Origin: Acinetobacter genomosp. 15BJ
Lineage (GTDB): Bacteria > Pseudomonadota > Gammaproteobacteria > Pseudomonadales > Moraxellaceae
DNA: 64,000 nt
Reading direction: 5' to 3'
NCBI RefSeq assembly: GCF_000400715.1
Contig: NZ_KE007347.1
Coordinates: 753,680 to 817,679 of the forward strand
In this document: piece after piece, positions 35,859-44,695 of the stretch
Layout: each line of letters opens with the position of its first letter
Numbering within the stretch: position 1 is the first letter of the stretch
Position numbers and translations under genes: made by a program
The notes under the pieces: generated by a model
Told to the model about the DNA's origin: nothing
Seen by the model: only the letters and a program-made list of their open reading frames with translations
Databases searched by the model: none

Positions 35859-36638
35859 TTGATATGTGGCGTGTTGATCCACTTACATAAGGAAATAGAG
35901 AGATTTATCATAGTTGATACTTATATTATTGTACATGGTGCATGGCACAACGGCCCCTTAATGGAACCAACAGCCGAATATATCCGTTCTCGAGGCCATA
36001 TCGTTCATTGTCCAACCTTGGCAGGTAATCGCCCCAATGAAGATTGCAGTCAGATTGGTTTAGAAGATGCCATTAACTCACTGATTCAATATATAGAGCA
36101 GTATGATTTAAAGGATATTCGTTTAGTGGGGCATAGTTATGCGGGTATGGTGATCTCTGCAGTTATTGATCGTATTCCACTGCGGATTCATCGAGTGGTA
36201 TATGCAAATGCTTTTGTACCGTATCCAGATGAATGTTTGAATGATATGGCTCCAGCACAATATAAAGCTTTGTTCGATCCAATGGCCAAAGCAAATAACA
36301 GTGCTGTGTCTTTACCATTTTCCGTTTGGCGAGAATGTTTTATGAATGATGCGGATGAAGGACTTGCCAGATCTGCGTATAAATGCTTAACGCCACAACC
36401 ATATCGTTGCTTTAGTGATCCTATCGTACTGTCAAAACCTATTGCAGCAATGGATATTGCGAAATCATATTTGAATTGTAGACAAGATACGGCACTGCCA
36501 CAGAGTTTATCTTGGCATCCGCGTCTATCAGAGCGTTTAGGTTTATTTCGTTACGTAGAAGCAGATGGAGGGCATGAAACTTTATTTACTGATCCGATCG
36601 GTTTTGGCAAAGCGATTATGATTGCAGCACGTGATTGA
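35859..36638 (+). CDS. Alpha/beta hydrolase, EstC-like, start uncertain
   Basis: An alpha/beta hydrolase of about 240 residues in its conserved part: TYIIVHGAWHNGPLM (oxyanion-hole HG), nucleophile serine in LVGHSYAGMVISAV, a cap region rich in P and F, and the catalytic histidine in EADGGHETLFTDP. Similar proteins usually begin with Met directly before the TYIIVHG strand, but here that codon is GTT (35914-35916). The only in-frame standard starts upstream are TTG at 35859, GTG at 35871 and TTG at 35874, none well placed relative to the AAGGAA at about 35887. It follows pobA on the same strand. Substrate unknown; an ester of an aromatic acid is only a guess. Confidence 0.7.
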   Translation: MICGVLIHLHKEIERFIIVDTYIIVHGAWHNGPLMEPTAEYIRSRGHIVHCPTLAGNRPNEDCSQIGLEDAINSLIQYIEQYDLKDIRLVGHSYAGMVISAVIDRIPLRIHRVVYANAFVPYPDECLNDMAPAQYKALFDPMAKANNSAVSLPFSVWRECFMNDADEGLARSAYKCLTPQPYRCFSDPIVLSKPIAAMDIAKSYLNCRQDTALPQSLSWHPRLSERLGLFRYVEADGGHETLFTDPIGFGKAIMIAARD

Positions 36639-36708
36639 GTTTTACCGAAAAGATTCCTCAAAATTCGGAGTTTTCTGTCATCGAGTATTCAATATCTAAA
36701 TTTATAAA

Positions 36709-36738
36709 AAAAGCTGTTCAATTTTTTGAACAGCTTTT
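36709..36738. terminator. Bidirectional terminator
   Basis: Stem AAAAGCTGTTCAA / TTGAACAGCTTTT, 13 pairs around a four-T loop, lying between the alpha/beta hydrolase and the convergent kinase-like gene. Its A and T ends suit both strands. Confidence 0.9.
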
Positions 36739-36759
36739 CCGTATACTTAATTGAGCAAT

Positions 36760-38136
36760 TTATTCAGCAAACTGCGGAATCATTTTACGAACATTGGTTT
36801 TCGCATCAATCACAGTCATAAAAGTATAAGCACCAATAAATTTACGGCTAATGAACATAAACTCTTTTGGTGGAACCGAGAAATAGCGTGAAGCCATCGA
36901 CTGCCCAGCTTGTTGCATCACTCGATTATGCAGTTGGCTTTTTTTCCAGTCATAGCGGTCCTGATCATCCATAATATCAGCTGGCATATCAGGATTGTTA
37001 CTCGGGCAGCTAAATGCTTCTGTTGCAATCAGAAAAACATCCGCCATACCTGGTTTAACATTTTCTGGCATGGCATCAAAGAACTCATAACCTGTCATGG
37101 CTTTGACCATTGCATTTTTATCATGGTCATAACCAGCATGAATCAAATTACGGGCAACGCTAAGTAAGTTGTTATCGAATTGGCGAATTGCACCAAAGTC
37201 GAGTAATACGATTTTATCTTTAACATCATCACCATTACCTAAACGAACCAAGTAGTTACCAAAGTTCGGGTCGGTTTGCATTTCACCCCACTCAAATAGC
37301 TCACGTACCGCAATTTCTAAAGAAGCTTCACCTAATTGGTTGCGGCGCTCTTGAGGCAAGGAAAGCATAACGGGACTATTGACTGGTACACCACGCTCAA
37401 AGGTCATGCACAACACTTTTTCAGCGCAAAATTCCTCAATAATTTCAGGGACTACATAACGCGGATCATCTTTCAAGCGCTCAGCAAAACGGCGTGTGGT
37501 TGCCGCTTCAATGCCATAATCGACTTCACGATGCATCATTTCACGCACTTCATCAAACCACTGATCAAATTCACGGGTTTGAGGTACCATGCGTGTAAGT
37601 TTCAGCATGTTCTTAAACAGATTCATGTCGGAATCAATGGCTTCAGCAACACCAGGGTACTGGATTTTAAGTACCAACTCTAAACCATCTGACTTACGCG
37701 TAGCACGATGAACTTGAGCAAGTGAAGCTGTTCCAATTGGCTCATGATCAATTGTGAGATCATTTAATTTTGAACCGAGTTGCTCTTGCAAATGTGTTTT
37801 GATTGCAGGCCAAGCCAGTGCAACAGTTTGGTTGTTCAAAGTGTTTAAGGCTTGTGTAATTTCTTCAGGTAAAAAGTGTTCACCGTATAAAGCCATCATT
37901 TGTCCAATCTTAACAATTGAACCTTTTAATTTACCAATTTCAGAAACTAAATAGTGTGCCTGCTCAGCCATGGCCTTTTTTCGTTTCTTCTCTTTTTCTT
38001 CTTCGCTCGAGAAAATAGAAGTGGCACTTGCAGTCGCCCAACGTGTTCCAGCAAGTAGAGAAGCTTTTGCAATAGATAAGCGACGATCCACCGATGAGGT
38101 TTTTAGATTCTTAAGCTTATCGTTCTGATCTGACAT
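36760..38136 (-). CDS. AarF/ABC1/UbiB-family atypical kinase
   Basis: A 458-residue protein of the UbiB/ADCK family, atypical protein-kinase-like ATPases linked to quinone synthesis and lipid homeostasis. Family signatures are the KxGQ-type motif in GSIVKIGQMMALYGEHF, the alanine-rich loop and QVH in EPIGTASLAQVHRATRKS, the lysine in LVLKIQYPGV, the ATP-binding hinge FERGVPVN, and the DFG-like LLDFGAIRQF. It is shorter than canonical UbiB (about 540) and lacks its two C-terminal transmembrane helices and its ubiE-ubiJ neighbours, so it is a paralogue of unknown role. Confidence 0.85.
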   Translation of the reverse strand: MSDQNDKLKNLKTSSVDRRLSIAKASLLAGTRWATASATSIFSSEEEKEKKRKKAMAEQAHYLVSEIGKLKGSIVKIGQMMALYGEHFLPEEITQALNTLNNQTVALAWPAIKTHLQEQLGSKLNDLTIDHEPIGTASLAQVHRATRKSDGLELVLKIQYPGVAEAIDSDMNLFKNMLKLTRMVPQTREFDQWFDEVREMMHREVDYGIEAATTRRFAERLKDDPRYVVPEIIEEFCAEKVLCMTFERGVPVNSPVMLSLPQERRNQLGEASLEIAVRELFEWGEMQTDPNFGNYLVRLGNGDDVKDKIVLLDFGAIRQFDNNLLSVARNLIHAGYDHDKNAMVKAMTGYEFFDAMPENVKPGMADVFLIATEAFSCPSNNPDMPADIMDDQDRYDWKKSQLHNRVMQQAGQSMASRYFSVPPKEFMFISRKFIGAYTFMTVIDAKTNVRKMIPQFAE

Positions 38137-38319
38137 GAAAGAAAAGTCCTATGCTGAAATCGGAGGGTTGAAAGCCGAGACTTGAATTGTAGCGGATATT
38201 ACCGCTTTTGAACGTATTAAAATAGTTCAATCTCTTGAATTATCAGTCTAAATTTGTGCAATAGGGTATCTTCATAAAAATAGCCTAAGTAGAAATTTGC
38301 TATTTACTATACAAATGTT

Positions 38320-38625
38320 CTAAATTTTAAACTGAATTTTAAGTGAAGACTTCTTCATCAACGCAGCTCGATTGCTGTGAATATGTTTCACTAACATCCG
38401 TTTTACTTGACTGTGGTGAAATCCAACTGCATATGCCTTAACAATAATAATACTTGGCAGCGTAAAGAAAAAATACTTGGTGTCGTCTAAAGTCGCATCT
38501 TTGAAAACGCCTTCTTCAACAAGTATCTCTCTGAGAAATTGTTTTTCAGCTTGTACTGTGCTGGATGATTCATCATCCCAATAATTCTGACGCATTGCCA
38601 TCAAATTATTATGCTTATAACTCAT
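38320..38625 (-). CDS. Hypothetical small protein
   Basis: A frame of about 101 codons from the ATG at 38625, open a further 12 codons to a TTG. It is not recognised. Visible features are an acidic N-terminal half (WDDESSSTVQAEKQFLREIL), a hydrophobic stretch YFFFTLPSIIIVKAYAVGFH and a basic C-terminus (MLVKHIHSNRAALMKKSSLK). The composition looks protein-like rather than random, and nothing longer overlaps it. No convincing ribosome site is seen. It stands alone between the UbiB-like gene and ybaK. Confidence 0.45.
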   Translation of the reverse strand: MSYKHNNLMAMRQNYWDDESSSTVQAEKQFLREILVEEGVFKDATLDDTKYFFFTLPSIIIVKAYAVGFHHSQVKRMLVKHIHSNRAALMKKSSLKIQFKI

Positions 38626-38790
38626 ATAACCATTGAGCCTGTTTATTCCACCGTTAGCCAATATATGAGGTTGCTCGGGTATTTATCAAGAATAGATTTA
38701 TATCAAAAATAGCCTAAGTAAATTTAAACCTTGATTTAAAAATGCTACACTTATCACACGACCAACATTAAACAAAAATACTGAATTATT

Positions 38791-39255
38791 ATGACACCTG
38801 CTTGTAAACTATTGGAAAAAAATAAAATACAATTTTCTATTCATGAATATGAACATGATGTGAATGCAAAAAGTTTCGGGCTAGAAGCTGCAGAAAAACT
38901 CAATTTAAAGGTGGAAGAAGTTTTTAAAACCTTAATGGTGACCGATGAAAAGAATTATTTCATTGCAATCTTGCCTGTGCACCATCAACTCAATCTAAAA
39001 AAAGTCGCAACAGCAGTTGGGTGTAAAAAACTACAAATGGCCAATCCTAAAGATGCGGAGCGCTTGACTGGTTATCTGGTAGGGGGGATTAGTCCATTGG
39101 GGCAGAAGAAGCGTCTAAAGACGGTCATTGATGCGACGGCGAAAACATTCGATAAAATTTATGTTAGTGGTGGGAAAAGAGGGTTGGACATTGGTCTTAA
39201 TCCTGAAGATTTGGCAAAATTATTGGGTGCTGATTTTTTTGATGTTTTAGACTAG
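38791..39255 (+). CDS. ybaK: Cys-tRNA(Pro)/Cys-tRNA deacylase YbaK
   Basis: Free-standing editing protein that hydrolyses Cys-tRNA(Pro) and related mischarged tRNAs. The 154 residues show the YbaK/EbsC fold: [20 protein letters not shown], the catalytic lysine region [40 protein letters not shown], and the signature [20 protein letters not shown]. It is a monocistronic gene; the AT-rich 338 bases that follow belong to the control region of the siderophore operon. Confidence 0.93.
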   Translation: MTPACKLLEKNKIQFSIHEYEHDVNAKSFGLEAAEKLNLKVEEVFKTLMVTDEKNYFIAILPVHHQLNLKKVATAVGCKKLQMANPKDAERLTGYLVGGISPLGQKKRLKTVIDATAKTFDKIYVSGGKRGLDIGLNPEDLAKLLGADFFDVLD

Positions 39256-39358
39256 GAAAATAATTTTTACAGACAATGTTTTTTATAAATTGTTGTTATA
39301 TTTAATTTTTTAAGAATCTGCAAAAGCAATTAGCAATTGAAAAGTTATCATTTTATTT

Positions 39359-39377
39359 AATGAGAATTATTATTATC
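39359..39377 (+). promoter_or_regulatory. Secondary Fur-box-like sequence
   Basis: AATGAGAATTATTATTATC matches the 19-base Fur consensus well in its right half (8 of 9) and partly in its left half. It lies about 100 bases upstream of the perfect palindromic box and could be a second Fur site or overlap an upstream promoter. Confidence 0.45.
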
Positions 39378-39474
39378 TTTTTGTATCTTTATTAAGCTAA
39401 ATTAATATTTAAAACAAATTAATTCAATAGATTAGATCGTATTTTTCAGGTTCTTTTATGGAATTGAAATAGTA

Positions 39475-39493
39475 AATGATAATAATTATCATT
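39475..39493 (+). promoter_or_regulatory. Fur box controlling the acinetoferrin operon
   Basis: A perfect 19-base palindrome, AATGATAATAATTATCATT, with arms of nine around a central A, made of GATAAT/ATTATC units as in the Fur consensus. It lies 100 bases upstream of the acbA start. Repression in iron-replete cells is expected; a Fur box in front of acbA has been described for the homologous operon of A. haemolyticus. Confidence 0.85.
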
Positions 39494-39593
39494 AGTTCCA
39501 TCCTAATCACAACCTCCCTTGTGCTTAAGATGTGTTTCAGGCCTAAAACATTTCGAAAAACAAATTAACTCTCTTGAAAGAGGATACCGTCAG

Positions 39594-41378
39594 ATGCAAT
39601 CACTTGCCAATCGGTTGGCGATGCAACATTTCGTCAATGCATATACGCAAGAAACTGGCAAAGGTCACTTGCTAGATAACAGTCAGCAAAGTCCACAACA
39701 ACAAGCGTTTAGCCAAGGTTTGACGCTGTTATCAATCCCTATCCATTCTATTCAAGCTCAATGTAATTTTCCTTTATCTTATGTCAGTCGAGTCGGGCGA
39801 CATCGTTTAGCAGATCTTCCACAAATTATTATCCATGGACAACTCAAATCATTTAGTACAGTTGCAATCGTCGGGCTATTGCTTGAGGAACTGGTGTTTG
39901 AGTCTTCTATTCCATTAGATGCAGCGTCTTTGCTGGAGAAGTGGATTCAGAGCCGTGATGCATTACAACAGTTTTTAGCGCAGCGTGAAGCTGATTTTGA
40001 TGATTTGGTAAAAGCAGGTCAGAATTTTATTGAAACCGAGCAGGCACTGATTCTAGGGCATAGCATGCATCCAGCGCCGAAAAGTAGAACAGGTTTTGTG
40101 CATGAAGACTGGTTAAAGTTTTCACCTGAACATAAAGGCAAGACACAACTACATTATTGGCTAGTTCATCAGGACTATATTTCAGAAGGCAGCGCCACGG
40201 ATGAAAGTATTTCAGTTCAATTAAAAACAGCTTTACAGTGGTATTTGTCTGAAAGTGATCTCAATCTGCTCAAGACTCACACAGCATATAAATTACTCCC
40301 ATTACATCCTTGGCAAGCCCGCTATTTGCAAAGTAAGCCTTGGTTTGAACGTTTGAAACAAACGGGGCAGTTAATTGACGTAGGCTTACGAGGCTGGCAA
40401 TTTTCTCCAACCACTTCGATCCGAACATTGGCGAGTTTTAATGCACCTTGGATGGTAAAACCGTCACTTTCGGTGATGATCACCAACTCTATTCGAGTAA
40501 ATTTAGCGAAAGAATGCCACCGTGGTGAACTCACTCATCGTCTATGGCACAGTGAATTTGGTCAGAATATTTTAAAGCAGTGTCCAAGCTTAAAAGCGGT
40601 GAATGATCCAGCATGGATTGCTTTGAAAATTGATGATGAGGTAGTGAATGAAAGTATCTGTATTTTCCGCGATCAGCCATTCCATCCTCAACAGCAAGTG
40701 ACTTGTATTGCATCCTTATGTCAGGATCATCCAGATAAACCTTTAAATCGTTTTAATGCTTTATTCGCAAAAATTGCAAAAGCACATCATGAAACCGATT
40801 TATCAGAAATCGCTTTGGATTGGTTTAATCGTTTCCTTGAAGTCAGTTTGCAACCGTTGATGTATGTCTATCATCGCCATGGCATGGCATTTGAATCACA
40901 TCAGCAGAATGTACTGTTGGAATTAGAAAATCATTTCCCTAAAACTTTATGGTTACGTGATAACCAAGGTTTTTATTACATTGAAGAATTTGCGACAGAA
41001 ATTCTACAAGCATTACCTGAACTGAAAGAAAAAGCGTTTGCCGTTGGGCCTAAAGATTTCGTGGATGAACGTTTTAGTTATTATTTCTTTGGCAATACCT
41101 TGTTTGGCATTATCAATGCGATTGGTGCAACAGGCTATATTACTGAAGACGAATTACTGGGACATCTAACAAGTTTCTTGCAGGAACAATTGCAGCAATA
41201 CCCAGACAGTACCTTATTACAGGGATTATTGTTTAATTCAACATTGCCCTATAAAGGTAATTTGCTCACACGTTTGCATGAATTAGATGAGCTGATTGCA
41301 CCTGTCGAAAACCAATCTGTCTATGTAGAACTGCCAAATCCGCTGCGTATTTCACAGAAGGATGTCAGTTATGCTTGA
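39594..41378 (+). CDS. acbA: IucA/IucC-family siderophore synthetase AcbA
   Basis: NTP-dependent NIS synthetase that would form one of the two amide bonds between citrate and N-acylated, N-hydroxylated 1,3-diaminopropane. The 594 residues show family features: HPAPKSRTGF with a nucleotide-binding lysine/arginine, LLPLHPWQARYL, MVKPSLSVMITNSIRVNL, and in the FhuF-like C-terminal region YVYHRHGMAFESHQQNVLLE. The ATG has AGAGGA nine bases upstream; the frame continues to a TTG at 39519 without support. It is the first gene of the operon and overlaps acbB by 8 bases. The name follows from the eight-gene order. Confidence 0.87.
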   Translation: MQSLANRLAMQHFVNAYTQETGKGHLLDNSQQSPQQQAFSQGLTLLSIPIHSIQAQCNFPLSYVSRVGRHRLADLPQIIIHGQLKSFSTVAIVGLLLEELVFESSIPLDAASLLEKWIQSRDALQQFLAQREADFDDLVKAGQNFIETEQALILGHSMHPAPKSRTGFVHEDWLKFSPEHKGKTQLHYWLVHQDYISEGSATDESISVQLKTALQWYLSESDLNLLKTHTAYKLLPLHPWQARYLQSKPWFERLKQTGQLIDVGLRGWQFSPTTSIRTLASFNAPWMVKPSLSVMITNSIRVNLAKECHRGELTHRLWHSEFGQNILKQCPSLKAVNDPAWIALKIDDEVVNESICIFRDQPFHPQQQVTCIASLCQDHPDKPLNRFNALFAKIAKAHHETDLSEIALDWFNRFLEVSLQPLMYVYHRHGMAFESHQQNVLLELENHFPKTLWLRDNQGFYYIEEFATEILQALPELKEKAFAVGPKDFVDERFSYYFFGNTLFGIINAIGATGYITEDELLGHLTSFLQEQLQQYPDSTLLQGLLFNSTLPYKGNLLTRLHELDELIAPVENQSVYVELPNPLRISQKDVSYA

Positions 41379-42852
41379 TTTTATTGGAATTGGTCTAGGA
41401 CCATTTAATCTGAGTCTGGCCAGCCTGCTGCATAATAAAAGCACACTGAACTATGCAATTTTCGAACAAAAAGCTCAGTTTGACTGGCATGCAGGAATGC
41501 AGTTACCCAATACGGTATTGCAAGTGCCATTTATGGCGGATCTGGTCTCAATGGTTGATCCGACCAGCCCATTTAGCTTTTTGAATTATCTGCGTCATCA
41601 GCAACGTTTATATAAATTTTACTTTTTAGAACAGCCACATATTCCGCGTTGTGAGTATAACCATTACTGCCAATGGGTTGCAGAACAACTTGATTGTATT
41701 GAATACCAATCACGTGTTTTGAAAATCGAACCTCAAACCATTGGCTTTAAAGTCGTGGTGGAATCGGAGGGTGTTCAGCACAGTTATTTATGCCGTCATC
41801 TGGTCATCGGAAGCGGTAATGTGCCTTACTTGCCTGAATGCTTGGCCAAAGTACAGCAACAGCAACCACAAAAATGTCTGCATTCAGCGCAGTATATGAC
41901 GCATGCCGATACAGATTTACACGGCGATGTCGTGGTACTTGGTTCAGGACAATCTGCAGCTGAAGTCTTTATTGATCTGTTTGATGAGCAGCAAGATACA
42001 GTCAGTCATCAGTTCGACCTACATTGGTTTACGCGTTCTCAGGGTTTCTTCCCAATGGAGTATGCGCCATTGGGACTAGAACATTTTAGCCCAGACTATG
42101 CACAACACTTTTATGATTTGCCAACTGAGAAGAAAGAACAACAATTGCAGCAGCAGGCATTGTTGTATAAGGGAATCAGTGCAAAAACCATTCGTGAAAT
42201 CTATCAAAAACTTTATCACCGTAGCATTGCGGGTCAAAGTTTACAGACACATTTGCACAGCCAATGTGATTTGAAAGATGCTGAAGTATTAGATACGCAA
42301 AAAATTCGGCTGCATTTCCAACATCGTGCCACGACACAGGCTTTCCACTTAGATTGTGATTTCCTCGTTGCTGCAACAGGTTACTTTACGCCTGACTTTG
42401 GTTTTATGCAGTTGCTGAAACCTTATATTGAATTTGATCATAAACAGCGTTGGCAAATCACTGCGGATTATCGAGTTGTACATCATCTAAATGGCCATAT
42501 TTTTGTTCAAAATCAGGAAATGCATAGCCATGGGGTCGGTACACCAGACCTAGGTCTTGGTGCTTATCGTGCAGCGACAATTATTAATCAATTGCTTGGT
42601 GAGCCACTTTATGAGTTTGGTCAGCAGGCGCAGACCTTCCAGCATTTTGAGCTCACTCAGAATCCTAAAATCCAAATGGCAGATGACCAAGCACTTTCAG
42701 CAGATGATGTTTCTGAAAAAGCTGTGAGCCAAAATCACTCTATTTTAAAGAAAACAGAACAGAGCACGATTACAACGCATGCAGGTAGTCGTTGTGCAAA
42801 TGCACGTACACAAACTGTGTCTGTACATTCAACTTATGAGAAATTGATATGA
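41371..42852 (+). CDS. acbB: Siderophore amine N-monooxygenase AcbB (IucD type)
   Basis: FAD/NADPH N-hydroxylase of the lysine/ornithine monooxygenase family, expected to hydroxylate 1,3-diaminopropane. The 493 residues include FIGIGLGPFNLSLASLL (FAD), LPNTVLQVPFMADLVSMVDP, the NADPH motif VVLGSGQSAAEVFIDLF and the C-terminal FVAATGYF-type region (here FLVAATGYFTPDF). About 55 residues after VGTPDLGLGAYRAATIINQLL and the usual end form a Ser/Thr/Gln-rich tail not seen in IucD (about 445). The second ATG is nine bases from AAGG; the first, at 41362, abuts it. It overlaps acbC by 4 bases. Confidence 0.88.
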   Translation: MLDFIGIGLGPFNLSLASLLHNKSTLNYAIFEQKAQFDWHAGMQLPNTVLQVPFMADLVSMVDPTSPFSFLNYLRHQQRLYKFYFLEQPHIPRCEYNHYCQWVAEQLDCIEYQSRVLKIEPQTIGFKVVVESEGVQHSYLCRHLVIGSGNVPYLPECLAKVQQQQPQKCLHSAQYMTHADTDLHGDVVVLGSGQSAAEVFIDLFDEQQDTVSHQFDLHWFTRSQGFFPMEYAPLGLEHFSPDYAQHFYDLPTEKKEQQLQQQALLYKGISAKTIREIYQKLYHRSIAGQSLQTHLHSQCDLKDAEVLDTQKIRLHFQHRATTQAFHLDCDFLVAATGYFTPDFGFMQLLKPYIEFDHKQRWQITADYRVVHHLNGHIFVQNQEMHSHGVGTPDLGLGAYRAATIINQLLGEPLYEFGQQAQTFQHFELTQNPKIQMADDQALSADDVSEKAVSQNHSILKKTEQSTITTHAGSRCANARTQTVSVHSTYEKLI

Positions 42853-44666
42853 ACTTTGCAACTTTAAAAATTAATCAGCAGCAATGGCGTGCCGCTGGAC
42901 AGCGTCTCATTGAAATGGCGATTGCAGAGTTTCTATATGAAGAAATTATTGAAGTTAAAGCCTTGTCCGCAGGACGTTATCAGTTAGATTTAGGCAATCG
43001 TCATTATGAATTCCAAGGCCACCCATATTTACTTGGACACTGGAATATTCAGGAAGGCTCAGTACGTGATGTAAGTAATGGTCAGCAGAGTGATCAGCCT
43101 GCTTGGAATTTACATGAGTTTATCGTCGCAATGTCTGACAAGGCAAATGTAAAGCCATTTACCAAAGCGTATTTGATTAAGGAAATGAATAATACCTGGT
43201 TGGCAGAAGCGCATCTATTTAATGAAGCGCGTTTACCAAGCACAGCAGTGCTGACTGAACCTCATTATAAAGTTGAAGGCATGCTACGTGGTCACCCTTG
43301 GCTGATTATGAGCAAAGGCCGTATGGGCTTTGGTTATGATGATTATTTAAGCGCTGCACCAGAGCTTTCACCAGAAGTCAAAGTATTATGGTTGGCAGTA
43401 CATCGTGATTTGGCTGAATTCCGCAGTACAGAGCAGTGGGATGCCTGCGGTTTATACCAACATGAATTTGATGCCAATGAGCTGCAACAGTTCATCCAAA
43501 TTTTGAAAGAAAAGAACTTAGATCCGCAAAATTACTTTTTGATTCCTGTACATGCATGGCAATGGCATCAATGGTTGGTTCCAACTTATGCCAATGAAAT
43601 TGTCGACCAAAAAATCATTGAGCTAAACATTAGCCAAGACAGCTATGTCCCAATGCAATCAATCCGGACTTTATGCAATACATCAAACCTACAACGTCAT
43701 TACATTAAGCTACCAGTTAGTATTTTCAATACCGCTGTTTATCGTGGTCTACCATCAAAACGTAATCTGGCAGCGCCAGCAGTAACCGCGTGGTTAAAAC
43801 AAATCCACCAGCAAGATCAAGACTTACAGCAAACAGGTGTAATTTTCTTAGGTGAAGTGGCAACCCTAACCATCCATCAACCCTGTTTTGACCGAATAGA
43901 AGGTGCACCTTACCAGTTTAAAGAGTTGTTTGGTTGCTTATGGCGTGAAAGTGTCGATCGCTATGTTGATCCATCACAGCAAGTGCTTTCTCAAGCAGCG
44001 CTATTACACCGAGATATTTCAGGTCAATCGATTCTAAGCGTGTTGATTCAAGCCTCTGGTCTAAGTCCTTTGGCATGGTTAGCACAATTTGCTCAAGTCT
44101 GCCTCAGTCCGTTACTGCTTTGCCTGTATCGCTACGGCTTAGCTTTTTCACCGCATGGTGAAAACACCATGTTAGTACATGAAAATGGTGTGCCAAAAGC
44201 ATTGGTATTAAAAGACTTCATTGATGATATCAATTTGGTGGATGAAGATTTCCCTGAATTGGCTCAATTGCCATCTGAAGGCGGTTTGTTATTACGTCAT
44301 GAAGCGACGGATTTAAGTCATTTCATTTTCACGGGGCTATTCATGGTGCATTACCGTTATATCTGTAATGTGTTCTTACAAGATTATCCTGAATATTCAG
44401 AACTTGATTTCTGGCAGACCATTTCCAACACCATTGTTGCGTTTAACCAACAGCATCCAGAACTGGCTGAACGAGCTGAAAAATTTGCCATGTTGCGCCC
44501 AACCTATACCAAGATTTGTTTAAACCGTGTTCGTTTATTTACCACCAGTTATAACGATGAAGCAGAGCGTCCTGTGCCTGTTTTCCTTGATCCAATTGCA
44601 AATCCAGTCAGCCCTGAAACATTGGCTGAATGGTCAGCTCAACAAGCTGAATCTAAAGCGGGTTAA
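42849..44666 (+). CDS. acbC: IucA/IucC-family siderophore synthetase AcbC
   Basis: Second NIS synthetase of the operon, 605 residues, expected to add the other diaminopropane arm to citrate. Landmarks are GHPWLIMSKGRMGFGYDDYL, FLIPVHAWQWHQWLVP, YIKLPVSIFNTAVYRGLPSK, VFLGEVATL-like VIFLGEVATLTI, and LYRYGLAFSPHGENTMLVHE with the conserved H-G-E-N. The start overlaps the acbB stop (ATGA). Having two synthetases rather than one agrees with a symmetrical bis-substituted citrate siderophore. Confidence 0.88.
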   Translation: MNFATLKINQQQWRAAGQRLIEMAIAEFLYEEIIEVKALSAGRYQLDLGNRHYEFQGHPYLLGHWNIQEGSVRDVSNGQQSDQPAWNLHEFIVAMSDKANVKPFTKAYLIKEMNNTWLAEAHLFNEARLPSTAVLTEPHYKVEGMLRGHPWLIMSKGRMGFGYDDYLSAAPELSPEVKVLWLAVHRDLAEFRSTEQWDACGLYQHEFDANELQQFIQILKEKNLDPQNYFLIPVHAWQWHQWLVPTYANEIVDQKIIELNISQDSYVPMQSIRTLCNTSNLQRHYIKLPVSIFNTAVYRGLPSKRNLAAPAVTAWLKQIHQQDQDLQQTGVIFLGEVATLTIHQPCFDRIEGAPYQFKELFGCLWRESVDRYVDPSQQVLSQAALLHRDISGQSILSVLIQASGLSPLAWLAQFAQVCLSPLLLCLYRYGLAFSPHGENTMLVHENGVPKALVLKDFIDDINLVDEDFPELAQLPSEGGLLLRHEATDLSHFIFTGLFMVHYRYICNVFLQDYPEYSELDFWQTISNTIVAFNQQHPELAERAEKFAMLRPTYTKICLNRVRLFTTSYNDEAERPVPVFLDPIANPVSPETLAEWSAQQAESKAG

Positions 44667-44695
44667 GTCTTTTTCTAAATTTATGAAGGTTCGAT

